Assembly: GCA_019745505.1 (NCBI GenBank)
Contig: JAIETE010000290.1
Location: forward strand, 1-36,966
Direction of reading: 5' to 3'
DNA length: 36,966 bases
Source: Candidatus Obscuribacterales bacterium
GTDB taxonomy: Bacteria > Cyanobacteriota > Vampirovibrionia > Obscuribacterales > Obscuribacteraceae
The notes beneath the pieces were generated by a model. That model saw nothing but the letters and a program-made list of their open reading frames with translations. It was not told the DNA's origin and ran no database searches. This document shows, piece by piece, positions 1-7,225 of this stretch (the first letter of the stretch is position 1; every line of letters begins with the position of its first letter). The position numbers and the translations under genes were made by a program.

Positions 1-1052
1 AAGCTGAAAAACTCTTCCTTCGAGATGCCCAGTCCCCGGAAGAAGTCGCCCCAGTAACGCTCAACGAGTTCTGGCGCAAACTTGTCGATGCCTGCAGGTA
101 CGGCAGTATGGGTAGTGAAGACGGTTCCGGCCGCCGCGACCTCGCGAGCGACAGGAAAGGTAAGCTTCTCGTCTTCCATAAGCATACGAATGCGCTCAAG
201 ACCTAGAAATGCCGAGTGCCCTTCATTCATATGGCAGATGGTGGGCTCGATTCCGATAGCCTTGAGGGCGCGCATACCGCCAACGCCCAGAATAATTTCC
301 TGGCGGATGCGAATATCGTGGTCGGCTTGGTACAGTGCATCAGTGATGCCTTCGTCGTTCTTGTCGTTTTCCGGAACATTCGTATCCAGCAGATACAGGG
401 GTACACGACCGACTTGCGCTTTCCAGATGCGCATGAAGACTTGGCGTCCGGGGCAATCGACTGAAACCATGACCGGCTTGCCATCGGACTCTTTGACAGG
501 CAAAATGGGCAGATTGTAGAAATCGTTGACGGGATAACGCTCTTGTTGCCAGCCTTCTTTATTCAGATACTGGCGAAAATATCCCTGCTGATAAACGATA
601 CCAACGCCGACCAGCGGCAAACCAAGCTCGGATGCGGCTTTAATGTGGTCACCGGCGAGAATGCCCAAACCACCGGAGTAAATCGGAAGCGCTTCAGTCA
701 AACCGAACTCGGCGGAAAAATACGCCACTGTGTGCGGCTTTGCACGACGGTGATGTTTTTCATACCAGGTGTTTTCAACCTTCATGTACTCGCGAAGCTT
801 GGTCAAGAGCCTTTCCAGGTGAGCGACAAAACCCTCATCAGCAGCCGCTTCATTCAGCCTCTCTTGGGCAACCGTGCCAAGCAAAAGCACAGGATTGTGC
901 CCCGTCGTCTCCCACAGCTCCCGGTCCAGGCGCCGGAAAAGGCTGATGGTTTCGTGATCCCATGTCCATCGCAGGTTATAGGCCAACTCTCGCAATCCCT
1001 CCAACTCCGGGGGCAAGAAAGGCATTACTTCGACTGATCGAATTGGCTTCAC
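1..1052 (-). CDS. glgP: Alpha-glucan (glycogen/maltodextrin) phosphorylase, N-terminal part
   Basis: The product should release glucose-1-phosphate from alpha-1,4-glucans in the cytoplasm (glycosyltransferase family 35). About 350 residues are visible; the C-terminal part, including the PLP-binding lysine region, lies beyond the left edge. The start is GTG at 1052-1050, with an AAAGGGAG ribosome site just upstream. The N-terminus reads LAYNLRWTWDHETISLFRRL, typical of the DUF3417 domain that opens the alpha-glucan phosphorylase subfamily with long N-termini. Around residue 270 the conserved CHMNEGHSAFLGLER segment is intact. No frameshift is visible. The gene is divergent from the redoxin gene at 1149, with a 96-nt shared promoter region. 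Family assignment is confident; the exact glucan substrate cannot be read from the sequence. Confidence 0.93.
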   Translation of the reverse strand, partial: MKPIRSVEVMPFLPPELEGLRELAYNLRWTWDHETISLFRRLDRELWETTGHNPVLLLGTVAQERLNEAAADEGFVAHLERLLTKLREYMKVENTWYEKHHRRAKPHTVAYFSAEFGLTEALPIYSGGLGILAGDHIKAASELGLPLVGVGIVYQQGYFRQYLNKEGWQQERYPVNDFYNLPILPVKESDGKPVMVSVDCPGRQVFMRIWKAQVGRVPLYLLDTNVPENDKNDEGITDALYQADHDIRIRQEIILGVGGMRALKAIGIEPTICHMNEGHSAFLGLERIRMLMEDEKLTFPVAREVAAAGTVFTTHTAVPAGIDKFAPELVERYWGDFFRGLGISKEEFFS

Positions 1053-1148
1053 AGAAGGGCTCCCTTTGAGAATCGCTTGAACCGTTGCTGGTGCTATCTT
1101 GCACCCGTTGCCAAGGATGTAGAATGGTCTTGGAGGACCGAGATAGCA

Positions 1149-1658
1149 ATGGTAGCACTTATTGAAGGTACTAAGGCTCCTGATTTCAAGCTTAATACAA
1201 GCTCCGGGAACGCCTTCAGCTTGCAGGACGAGCTGAAAAATAAAGCGCTGGTGCTTTTGGCTTTTTTCAAAGTCACATGCCCAGTCGTACAGCTCGAATT
1301 CCCTTATCTGGAGCGGATCCACAGAAGCTATCCGTCATTTCCCATCTGGGGCATCTCGCAGGACGACGCGGACGCGACCAATTCTTTCGCGAAGATGTAC
1401 GGCGTTACATTTCCTCTACTTCTCGACGACAAACTTGATAACACGGTCAAATACGACCTAAACGTAGTGCCCACCGTATTCTTGGTCGGCAAGGACATGG
1501 TCATAAAACAGACGATTGTGGGCTTTGCAAAAGCCGACCTAGAGAAACTTAATACAGAAATAGCTACTTCTCTTGGTTTGAGCGTGATACCACTTTTCAC
1601 TAGCGCAGACGAAGTACCGGCGATTCGGCCAGGATGCGAGTCAAAACGCCCAGGGTAA
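1149..1658 (+). CDS. Peroxiredoxin-like redoxin (AhpC/TSA family)
   Basis: This is a 169-residue thioredoxin-fold protein of the AhpC/TSA (redoxin) type, probably a thiol peroxidase or thiol oxidoreductase in the cytosol. No signal peptide is visible. The N-terminus has the family signature GTKAPDFKL. The strand-helix junction carries a single cysteine, Cys44, in KVTCPVVQLEFP, matching the peroxidatic position. The cis-proline segment NVVPTVFLV follows near residue 115. A CXXC motif is absent; another Cys lies close to the C-terminus (PGCES) and could act as the resolving Cys, but this is inference. The ATG at 1149 is chosen because GGAGG precedes it at 1132-1136 and the family N-terminus begins here; a longer in-frame start upstream would add 24 unrelated residues. 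Confidence 0.85.
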   Translation: MVALIEGTKAPDFKLNTSSGNAFSLQDELKNKALVLLAFFKVTCPVVQLEFPYLERIHRSYPSFPIWGISQDDADATNSFAKMYGVTFPLLLDDKLDNTVKYDLNVVPTVFLVGKDMVIKQTIVGFAKADLEKLNTEIATSLGLSVIPLFTSADEVPAIRPGCESKRPG

Positions 1659-1695
1659 TCTCCGGCATACGGCAAAGACCAAGCAGGTATCAATA

Positions 1696-2172
1696 ATGAA
1701 CAAATTCGTGGAAACAGTGCGCCTTCTGGCCCTGTCAATCATTTTCGGCGGCTCGATAGCCATTGTCTTCGTGGTGGTCAATATTGCCAAAGAAGGGCAT
1801 GCCGCCGGTCTCGACAAAGCGACAATCGGAATGGCAAACGCGCCGCTCTTCATTCACTTCAGCAAACTGGCGCTTGGCGCTGCAATCGCGCTAATCGTCA
1901 GCGAAGTGGCCGACTTTTTCACCAACCCGGAAAAGAGCAAATGTACTTTTGCAAGATATGCGACAAGCGCCGCCAGCGCAATTCTCGTTCTCGTATTCGC
2001 GCTCGGCTTGACCGCACCGATGGCTGAAATGTTGCCGCAACTGAAATCCGACGCCGAGGTCGGTGCTAAATTCGACAAATTGCACCACATCTCTCAGCCG
2101 GTTCTTGGCACTGCAATGGCTCTGGCTATAGCATCCATAGCCATGTCCGGCAGAAAGAAGAAAACCGCCTAA
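1696..2172 (+). CDS. DUF4149-like four-helix membrane protein
   Basis: This 158-residue integral membrane protein has four predicted transmembrane segments at about residues 9-29, 55-75, 87-107 and 133-150. The C-terminus is basic (GRKKKTA), consistent with a cytoplasmic end. The pattern of a first helix with LRLLALSIIFGG-like residues and a KFDKLHHIS motif before the last helix resembles the DUF4149/TMEM205-like family, whose biochemical role is not established. The gene lies 37 nt after the redoxin gene on the same strand and may be cotranscribed with it. No catalytic residues can be identified. Membrane location is confident; the family assignment is moderate and rests on reading motifs by eye. 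Confidence 0.75.
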   Translation: MNKFVETVRLLALSIIFGGSIAIVFVVVNIAKEGHAAGLDKATIGMANAPLFIHFSKLALGAAIALIVSEVADFFTNPEKSKCTFARYATSAASAILVLVFALGLTAPMAEMLPQLKSDAEVGAKFDKLHHISQPVLGTAMALAIASIAMSGRKKKTA

Positions 2173-2197
2173 AAACTGTCGCAATGATTACTATTCC

Positions 2198-2221
2198 TGA
2201 GGGGTCCTCTAAAGGAACCCG
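2198..2221 (+). terminator. Possible terminator or hairpin after the membrane-protein gene
   Basis: An imperfect inverted repeat (GGGTCCT, then CTAA, then AGGAACCC, one bulge) lies about 30 nt after the stop of the DUF4149-like gene. It has no clear U-run, so it is a weak terminator candidate. It could equally be an operator next to the TATAAT box at 2233. Confidence 0.25.
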
Positions 2222-2232
2222 GGAACAGCAAG

Positions 2233-2238
2233 TATAAT
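2233..2238 (+). promoter_or_regulatory. Candidate -10 box for the HD phosphohydrolase gene
   Basis: A perfect TATAAT lies 93 nt before the ATG of the HD-domain gene. No good TTGACA-like -35 is seen 16-18 nt upstream, so promoter activity would depend on an activator or a relaxed -35. This is inference from the -10 match alone. Confidence 0.35.
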
Positions 2239-2330
2239 AAAGCTGCTCGCAGAATGCGGGCTGTTCCTTTTGCCGAAATACGGGGCTTTCCGGTTGCGGC
2301 CGGAGGTTTTTCCAGAAGCAGGTTTTCAAC

Positions 2331-3689
2331 ATGGCGAACAAGCGGACCTATCTCGACCCGATCCACCAGGATATCGTTCTAGATAGGCGCATACCGGCTG
2401 AGCGCTTGGTCATGGACCTGATCGACACCCGAGAATTCCAGCGCCTGCGCCGCGTTCATCAATTGGGCGTTTCATTCTTCACATTTCAAGGCGCTGAGGG
2501 CTCCCGCTTTACGCACTCAGTAGGCGTCATGCACATTGCCTCGCAACTGATAGACATGCTCGCGGAGAAAACACCATCAATCGAAGATCATAGACCTCTG
2601 ATTCTCGCCTCTGCGCTTTTGCATGACTGCGGCCACGGACCCTACAGTCACGTTACGGAAAAAATCCTTCACTACGATCACGAAGAGTGGTCTTGCCGGA
2701 TCATCTCTGGAGATACAGAGATACGCAAAGTACTCGATGGCTTCAGCGAAGTTCCAAATCTCGCTGAGAAGATTGTAAAACTACTGAAGAAGCAGCATTT
2801 GCCCAAGTATGTTTCGCACATTGTTTCGAGCCAACTCGATTGCGATCGCTTCGATTATTTGCTTCGCGATAGCTACATGACCGGCACTGCCTATGGGCAC
2901 CTTGCCTTGCAGCGCATACTGCGTTCGATGGAAGTAAATCAAGAAAAAGATCGCATCGAAGTAGTTGGAGAAAAAGGTCAAACTGCAGTCGAGGATTATC
3001 TGTTCGGCCGTTACTCTATGTACGCTCAGGTTTACTACCACCGCAAAAATCTCGCTGCCAGAGCCCATCTCGCGAAGCTGCTAAAGCGCGTTAGACATTT
3101 GATGGAGCAAAAACACAAGTTTAGCTTCATGGACGAGCCGACACAAAAATGGCTGAACGGCGAAGACTTGACTGTCGATGAATATCTTTCACTCGACGAC
3201 ATTCAAATGACCTATCACATCAAGCGCTGGGTTGAAGACAAAGACCCGGTTTTGAAGGACCTCGCCAGACGTTTCCTCGATCGCCGACTGTTCAAATCCG
3301 TGCGTATCATGCCACCAACCACCGGCGGGAATAATGGCAAGTTCCAAAACTTGATCGAGCAAGTTCAAAATCACACCAAAGAATTGGTCAAGGCACACGG
3401 CATGGATCCCGAGTATTACGTGGCTGTTGAGTCAACGGGCTTCCGCCCCTACGACTACTACAGACCGGAATCGGTGCATCCGGAAACGAATATAGTAGTG
3501 AGAACAGACACTGGAATAGTTGCCGAATTGTCAGAGCTTTCACCAACTGTCAAAGCGCTTGTCGGCGGCAACTACGAATCATTCTGGCTAATTTATCCTC
3601 CAGAAATAGACGAGAAAGTCATCGACATTCAAGAACTTGCGCACCCTGAAGAAGTGAAGGAAAAGCGCAAGACGAAATCTAAGAAGTAG
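2331..3689 (+). CDS. HD-domain phosphohydrolase (SAMHD1/dGTPase-like)
   Basis: This is a 452-residue cytosolic metal-dependent phosphohydrolase of the HD superfamily, in the dGTPase/SAMHD1/YwfO-like group. The metal ligands are all visible: His62 in RFTHSVGV, His98-Asp99 in LLHDCGHGPYSHV, and Asp170 in SQLDCDRFDYLLRD. The N-terminal DPIHQDIVL and DTREFQRLRRVHQLG segments are typical of the same group. The C-terminal 150 residues are less conserved and end in a Lys-rich tail. Relatives hydrolyse dNTPs or other phosphorylated nucleotides; which substrate applies here cannot be told. The ATG at 2331 is the first start in the frame; its ribosome site is weak (CAGG 9 nt before). The gene is 66 nt upstream of ffh on the same strand. 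Confidence 0.9.
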   Translation: MANKRTYLDPIHQDIVLDRRIPAERLVMDLIDTREFQRLRRVHQLGVSFFTFQGAEGSRFTHSVGVMHIASQLIDMLAEKTPSIEDHRPLILASALLHDCGHGPYSHVTEKILHYDHEEWSCRIISGDTEIRKVLDGFSEVPNLAEKIVKLLKKQHLPKYVSHIVSSQLDCDRFDYLLRDSYMTGTAYGHLALQRILRSMEVNQEKDRIEVVGEKGQTAVEDYLFGRYSMYAQVYYHRKNLAARAHLAKLLKRVRHLMEQKHKFSFMDEPTQKWLNGEDLTVDEYLSLDDIQMTYHIKRWVEDKDPVLKDLARRFLDRRLFKSVRIMPPTTGGNNGKFQNLIEQVQNHTKELVKAHGMDPEYYVAVESTGFRPYDYYRPESVHPETNIVVRTDTGIVAELSELSPTVKALVGGNYESFWLIYPPEIDEKVIDIQELAHPEEVKEKRKTKSKK

Positions 3690-3755
3690 AACAGAGAAAA
3701 TCCAAAACAGCTCCCCGAGCTACGCAAGAGAAAACGACGAGAGGTAATTTGAAGC

Positions 3756-5321
3756 ATGTTTGACCAGTTAAGCGATCGATTGAAAAACGCGATGCGCAAT
3801 CTTGGTGGCGACACCAAATTGACCGCGGAAAACATCGAAGAAGCGATTGGCGAAGTCCGGCGAGCACTGCTTGAAGCGGACGTCAGCTTGAAGGTGGTAA
3901 AACTCTTCATCAGTCGCGTCAGACAGAAAGCCCTCGGCACCGAAGTAATTGAATCAGTCTCACCGGCGCAGCAGTTCGTCAAAGTCGTCCACGATGAATT
4001 GATTGAGATTCTGGGCAGCGACAATGTCCCCATCACTCTGGAAGGAAACCCGCCCGTAGTAATGCTCCTGGGCTTACAGGGCGCAGGCAAGACCACTGCA
4101 TGCGGAAAGCTGGCAAAAAAACTCAAGGACGAAGGCATGTCACCGCTCATGGTGGCTTGCGACGTGCAACGCCCGGCTGCAATTCTTCAATTGCAAACAC
4201 TAGGAAAACAGATAGATGTCCCCGTTTTTGCCGATCTTGAAAGCAAGGACGTACACGAAATTGCCGACCGCGCACTCGCGCAGGCAAGAGAAAACAAAAA
4301 CTCTCCTGTGATTATCGACACCGCCGGCCGATTGCAAATCGACACGGACTTGATGGCTGAAATCATGATTCTCGACCGCGCTTTCGAGCCGTCAGAGAAG
4401 CTTTTGGTCATCGACGCCATGACCGGACAAGAGTCGGTAAACGTTGCTGAAACTTTCAACACCCAACTCGATGTCTCCGGCATCATCATGACTAAAGTCG
4501 ACGGAGATGCCAGAGGCGGTGCCGCGCTTTCGGTTAGAGAAATTGTCGGCAAACCGATCAAATACATCAGTACAGGCGAAAAGCTGGACAACCTGGACGC
4601 CTTCTATCCGGACCGCATGGCTAGCCGAATCCTCGACATGGGTGACGTCCTTTCACTCGTTGAAAAGGCTAAGCAAGTCATCGACGAGAAAGAAGCCGAG
4701 AAAGTGGCCATGCAGATGCTTCAGGGCGAGTTCACCCTGGAAATGTTCATCAAGTCCCAGAAAATGATGAAGAAGATGGGCAATATGGGCGACCTCATGA
4801 AGATGATGGGCGTGGGCGGCATGTTCGGCTTAAACAGCTCTCAGCAAGCACAAATTGCCGAGCATGGCGACAAGATGATGAAGCTCTATGAGACAGCTAT
4901 TAACTCGATGACGCTCGAAGAACAGCGCAAACCGGAAATCATCACCATGAGCCGCAGACGCCGAATCGCTGCTGGAGCCGGGCTCAAAGATTCAGAAGTC
5001 GGACAAATGTTAAATGAGTTTGAACAGATGCGCGGCATGATGACTCATTTCCGCAAGTTAATGGGCGGATTTGGAGGAGGCTTCCCCGGCATGCCCGGAG
5101 GCGGCGGAGAAGGCGCCCCTGGCGGTTTTCCGGACCTCTTCGGCGGCATGGGCGGAGGCGGCGGAAAGCCAGGCTTGCCTCCGATGCCAGGCGGAATGCC
5201 CGGCGGTTTGCCTCCTGGATTCCCCGGCGGTCTGCCGGGCAGCATGCCCAAGAAGAAACCCCCATCGGGCTATCCTGGCGGCTTTGGCGGCGGCTACTAC
5301 AAGAAAAAGAAGAAGAAATAG
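3756..5321 (+). CDS. ffh: Signal recognition particle GTPase Ffh (SRP54)
   Basis: Ffh binds signal sequences of nascent membrane proteins together with SRP RNA and delivers ribosomes to FtsY at the membrane. The N-domain occupies roughly residues 1-95. The G-domain has the P-loop GLQGAGKT at 106-113, DTAGR at 188-192 and TKVD at 246-249. The methionine-rich M-domain (about 325-435) includes the RNA-binding SRRRRIAAGAG motif. At 521 residues it is longer than the usual roughly 450. The extra length is a Gly/Pro/Met-rich low-complexity tail (about 437-521) that ends in six lysines. It is the first gene of the ffh-rpsP-KH protein order that is common in Cyanobacteria and Firmicutes. No SRP RNA gene was seen in this window. 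Confidence 0.97.
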   Translation: MFDQLSDRLKNAMRNLGGDTKLTAENIEEAIGEVRRALLEADVSLKVVKLFISRVRQKALGTEVIESVSPAQQFVKVVHDELIEILGSDNVPITLEGNPPVVMLLGLQGAGKTTACGKLAKKLKDEGMSPLMVACDVQRPAAILQLQTLGKQIDVPVFADLESKDVHEIADRALAQARENKNSPVIIDTAGRLQIDTDLMAEIMILDRAFEPSEKLLVIDAMTGQESVNVAETFNTQLDVSGIIMTKVDGDARGGAALSVREIVGKPIKYISTGEKLDNLDAFYPDRMASRILDMGDVLSLVEKAKQVIDEKEAEKVAMQMLQGEFTLEMFIKSQKMMKKMGNMGDLMKMMGVGGMFGLNSSQQAQIAEHGDKMMKLYETAINSMTLEEQRKPEIITMSRRRRIAAGAGLKDSEVGQMLNEFEQMRGMMTHFRKLMGGFGGGFPGMPGGGGEGAPGGFPDLFGGMGGGGGKPGLPPMPGGMPGGLPPGFPGGLPGSMPKKKPPSGYPGGFGGGYYKKKKKK

Positions 5322-5449
5322 CCAAGTGTTACCGGCTTCTTTGCAATCTCGCAAATATACGCTCTTGCAATCCTTGCCAGCCGAAAGCACCTGCTAGAAT
5401 ATCCATTCGCATTAATATGTGCATTCATAGAAAAAGTGTTCGCAAAATA

Positions 5450-5465
5450 GAAGTCCGCGGACTTC
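5450..5465. promoter_or_regulatory. Perfect 16-bp palindrome upstream of rpsP
   Basis: GAAGTCCGCGGACTTC is a perfect palindrome lying 22 nt before the rpsP start and 8 nt before its ribosome site (AAAGGA, 5474-5479). It could be an operator or an mRNA hairpin that limits rpsP translation. The function is not known. Confidence 0.4.
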
Positions 5466-5487
5466 AATCGTTCAAAGGAATTTTTCA

Positions 5488-5742
5488 GTGGTAAAGATCA
5501 GACTTAAAAGAGTTGGCTCCAAGAAAGCGCCGCACTACAGAGTCGTTGCAGTAGATGGTCGGACCCGTCGCGACGGTAAGCCGTTGGAAGAGCTCGGATA
5601 TTACAATCCGCAGTCTAAGGAACTCAAACTCGACCAGGAAGCGGTACAACGATGGATGAAAAACGGGGCCCAGCCAAGCGATACGGTGGCAAGCCTTTTA
5701 AGAAAGGCGGCGGCGGCAGGCGCCCCGGCGGCTACGGCGTAG
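5488..5742 (+). CDS. rpsP: 30S ribosomal protein S16
   Basis: S16 is a small-subunit ribosomal protein that binds 16S rRNA early in assembly. The 84-residue product has the normal length and the family N-terminus [20 protein letters not shown], followed by [19 protein letters not shown]. The start is GTG at 5488, with AAAGGA 8 nt upstream. The C-terminus is a low-complexity Ala-rich tail ([13 protein letters not shown]). The last 91 nt are also read in another frame by the following KH-protein gene, which is an unusual overlap for this locus. A palindrome sits just upstream of the ribosome site. It lies 166 nt after ffh. Confidence 0.97.
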   Translation: MVKIRLKRVGSKKAPHYRVVAVDGRTRRDGKPLEELGYYNPQSKELKLDQEAVQRWMKNGAQPSDTVASLLRKAAAAGAPAATA

Positions 5743-6008
5743 GCAGATCTTCGGGTCCGCCCAGCAATTCGACAGCGGCTGAAGACTTAGCCGAGTATAT
5801 TCTGCGCGTGTTAGCACGCGACCCAGACGCGCTCCAATTCGACCGGAAGATGATGGGCTCCAGACGTTGCCGTCTGGGCGTCACTTGCGAACCGACCATC
5901 ACCGGCCGTTTGATTGGCAAAGACGGTAAGACAATCACCGCCTTGCGCAATCTGGTCAGAGCTGCGGCCAGTCGCCATGGCAAACGCGTAGACATAGAAA
6001 TCCAGTAA
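5652..6008 (+). CDS. KH-domain RNA-binding protein (KhpA/YlqC type) with Gly/Arg-rich N-terminal tail
   Basis: This is a small KH-domain protein of the kind found next to rpsP in many bacteria (KhpA/YlqC family), expected to bind RNA in the cytosol. The KH core runs from about residue 44 to 118 and holds the GXXG loop as GKDG in [18 protein letters not shown]. The only ATG in this frame that leaves the domain intact is at 5652, inside rpsP, 91 nt before the rpsP stop and one frame back from it. An AGGA lies 12 nt upstream. This start adds about 40 residues rich in Gly, Arg and Lys ([16 protein letters not shown]), which would suit an RNA-binding tail. Later non-ATG starts (CTG 5796, GTG 5802) would trim the first helix of the domain. 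The KH assignment is strong; the start is less certain. Confidence 0.85.
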   Translation: MDEKRGPAKRYGGKPFKKGGGGRRPGGYGVGRSSGPPSNSTAAEDLAEYILRVLARDPDALQFDRKMMGSRRCRLGVTCEPTITGRLIGKDGKTITALRNLVRAAASRHGKRVDIEIQ

Positions 6009-6017
6009 GCTCGCTGC

Positions 6018-6320
6018 ATGAGCACAACTTCAGAACAAGACAAGCAATCTGAAGCGCTGCTGGCGACGCTTTTGGAAAAGAACATCATTACGGCTGCGCA
6101 AGCGGAAGTAGTGAGATACGACTGCAGCTCGATGGGAGTTCCAAGCTGGGAATCTCTCACTGTTCGCGGCTGGGTAGCGCAAGAAGTACTTGTGGAACAA
6201 GCGCCCTGGCTTGGCAAGTCTCTCAACGAAGACTCCGCGAAAGCGTCGGAACGATCTATCTACGAACAGAATCTGCGTCGCTATGAAGCGCTGATGCGCG
6301 AGATCATGGAAGACCTGTAA
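6018..6320 (+). CDS. Small hypothetical protein downstream of the KH gene
   Basis: This is a 100-residue soluble protein of unknown function. It begins 9 nt after the KH gene stop, so it is probably cotranslated in the ffh-rpsP-KH cluster. The sequence is predicted to be mostly helical (SEALLATLLEKNIITAAQAE, then a Trp-containing middle, then YEQNLRRYEALMREIMEDL). The N-terminal half, with a helix-turn pattern of LLEKNIITAAQAEVV, resembles in style the small bundles found at the N-terminus of GspE-type proteins, but this is only a loose likeness. No catalytic motif or signal peptide is visible. The gene stops 11 nt before the repeat element that starts at 6332. It is convergent with the glycosyltransferase gene. 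Confidence 0.7.
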   Translation: MSTTSEQDKQSEALLATLLEKNIITAAQAEVVRYDCSSMGVPSWESLTVRGWVAQEVLVEQAPWLGKSLNEDSAKASERSIYEQNLRRYEALMREIMEDL

Positions 6321-6331
6321 TTTGTTATACC

Positions 6332-6470
6332 GTGGGGGCGCATTGCATGCGCCCAAAAAATTCGCCTAGGAAATTACGTCCAGATAATTTCGCCCAGATA
6401 ATTTCGGCCAGAAACTTTCGCCCAGAGACTTTCGCCAAAAGAATTTCGGGCGCATGCAATACGCCCCTAC
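6332..6470. repeat. Intergenic paired inverted-repeat element (copy 1)
   Basis: The element fills the space between two convergent genes. Its left arm (6332-6354) and right arm (6448-6470) are inverted copies: GGGGCGCATTGCATGCGCCC and the complement of the right arm differ at one of 20 positions. Each arm is itself a hairpin (GGGCGCA, short loop, TGCGCCC). The interior holds a tandem array with a 14-nt period. A second copy of the arm pair occurs at 23681-23826. The structure resembles a REP doublet (BIME) or a small non-autonomous element; no open reading frame lies inside. The right arm supplies the stop codon of the glycosyltransferase gene. Confidence 0.85.
6372..6441. repeat. 14-nt tandem repeat array inside the intergenic element
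   Basis: Five consecutive 14-nt units start at 6372, 6386, 6400, 6414 and 6428, with consensus AATTTCGCCCAGAT, and partial units continue on both sides. The period is exact, while individual units differ by one to five bases. It lies wholly between the two inverted arms. Confidence 0.85.
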
Positions 6471-7222
6471 GATTCTCTTATATAGCGAATCTTATTGCGA
6501 ACGTAGTCGCTGTAAATCAGGTTGAGTTCTAAACCTAGCTTGCCGTCAAGAAAGCCGAGACGCAAAACATAGCGAGCGAAAAACGTCCAAATCGGATGCA
6601 AAAGCTCATTCACAGGATTCGCCCGCCACTTTTTGGAACCATCTTGTTTATATTGCTCCGCTGAAAGTCGTGCATACTTATCCATCGCTTTCGTAAACTC
6701 ATCCACGTTCCTATAGCTGTAATGCAGCATGGAATGCTGCAAGCTGCCTACAGGTCCATCGACAAAAATGCGCTCGTGAACCATGCGATCGCGAAACTTT
6801 CCTTTGCCGTTTTGAATCAAACGCAATTGCGCATCAGGGTAGAAGCCACCATGGCGCACCGGATGGTCACCGATATAGAGAACACGCGGGATCTTGTATC
6901 CATAACACTTACCGGCAGTTTCTCCACTTACAATCGCCTTTATCTCCGCCACCGCTTCCGGTGTCAAAATCTCATCTGCATCCAGGCTCAAAAGCCAATC
7001 GCTCTTCGCAAGTGAGAGTGCGAAGTTTTTCTGCCCTGCATAGCCCAACCAATCCTGATGCACTACCCGAGCGCCTTTCGCCGTAGAAATTTCGATGGTT
7101 TTATCATCCGACCCGGAATCAACCACCAGAATCTCATCGGCAATATCGCGAATAGCATCGAGAGTGCGTCCAATGATGCGCTCTTCGTTTTTTGCCACGA
7201 TAACGACGGAAAGAGTCGCCAT
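6467..7222 (-). CDS. Family 2 glycosyltransferase (WaaE/KdtX-like)
   Basis: This is a 251-residue GT-A fold glycosyltransferase. The N-terminus LSVVIVAKNEERIIGRTLDA and VVDSGSDDKT form the nucleotide-sugar binding part, and the metal-binding DXD is Asp81-Ala-Asp83 in LSLDADE. The following QLRLIQNGKGKFRDRMVHER and basic C-terminus match the WaaE/KdtX group, which adds a glucose to lipopolysaccharide core. The real acceptor here is not known. A signal peptide is absent; the C-terminal hydrophobic part may lie against the inner membrane. The ATG at 7222 has AGGT 8 nt upstream. It starts 3 nt after the retropepsin gene, so the two are surely cotranscribed. Its TAG stop lies inside the right arm of the intergenic repeat. 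Confidence 0.88.
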   Translation of the reverse strand: MATLSVVIVAKNEERIIGRTLDAIRDIADEILVVDSGSDDKTIEISTAKGARVVHQDWLGYAGQKNFALSLAKSDWLLSLDADEILTPEAVAEIKAIVSGETAGKCYGYKIPRVLYIGDHPVRHGGFYPDAQLRLIQNGKGKFRDRMVHERIFVDGPVGSLQHSMLHYSYRNVDEFTKAMDKYARLSAEQYKQDGSKKWRANPVNELLHPIWTFFARYVLRLGFLDGKLGLELNLIYSDYVRNKIRYIRES

Positions 7223-7225
7223 CAG

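Noticed and set aside
5652..5742. Sequencing error joining rpsP and the KH gene
   Set aside because: S16 has normal length and a proper stop, and the KH gene has its own ATG; no error is needed to explain the overlap.
6372..6441. CRISPR array
   Set aside because: Units of 14 nt follow each other directly, without spacers, and no cas genes are nearby.
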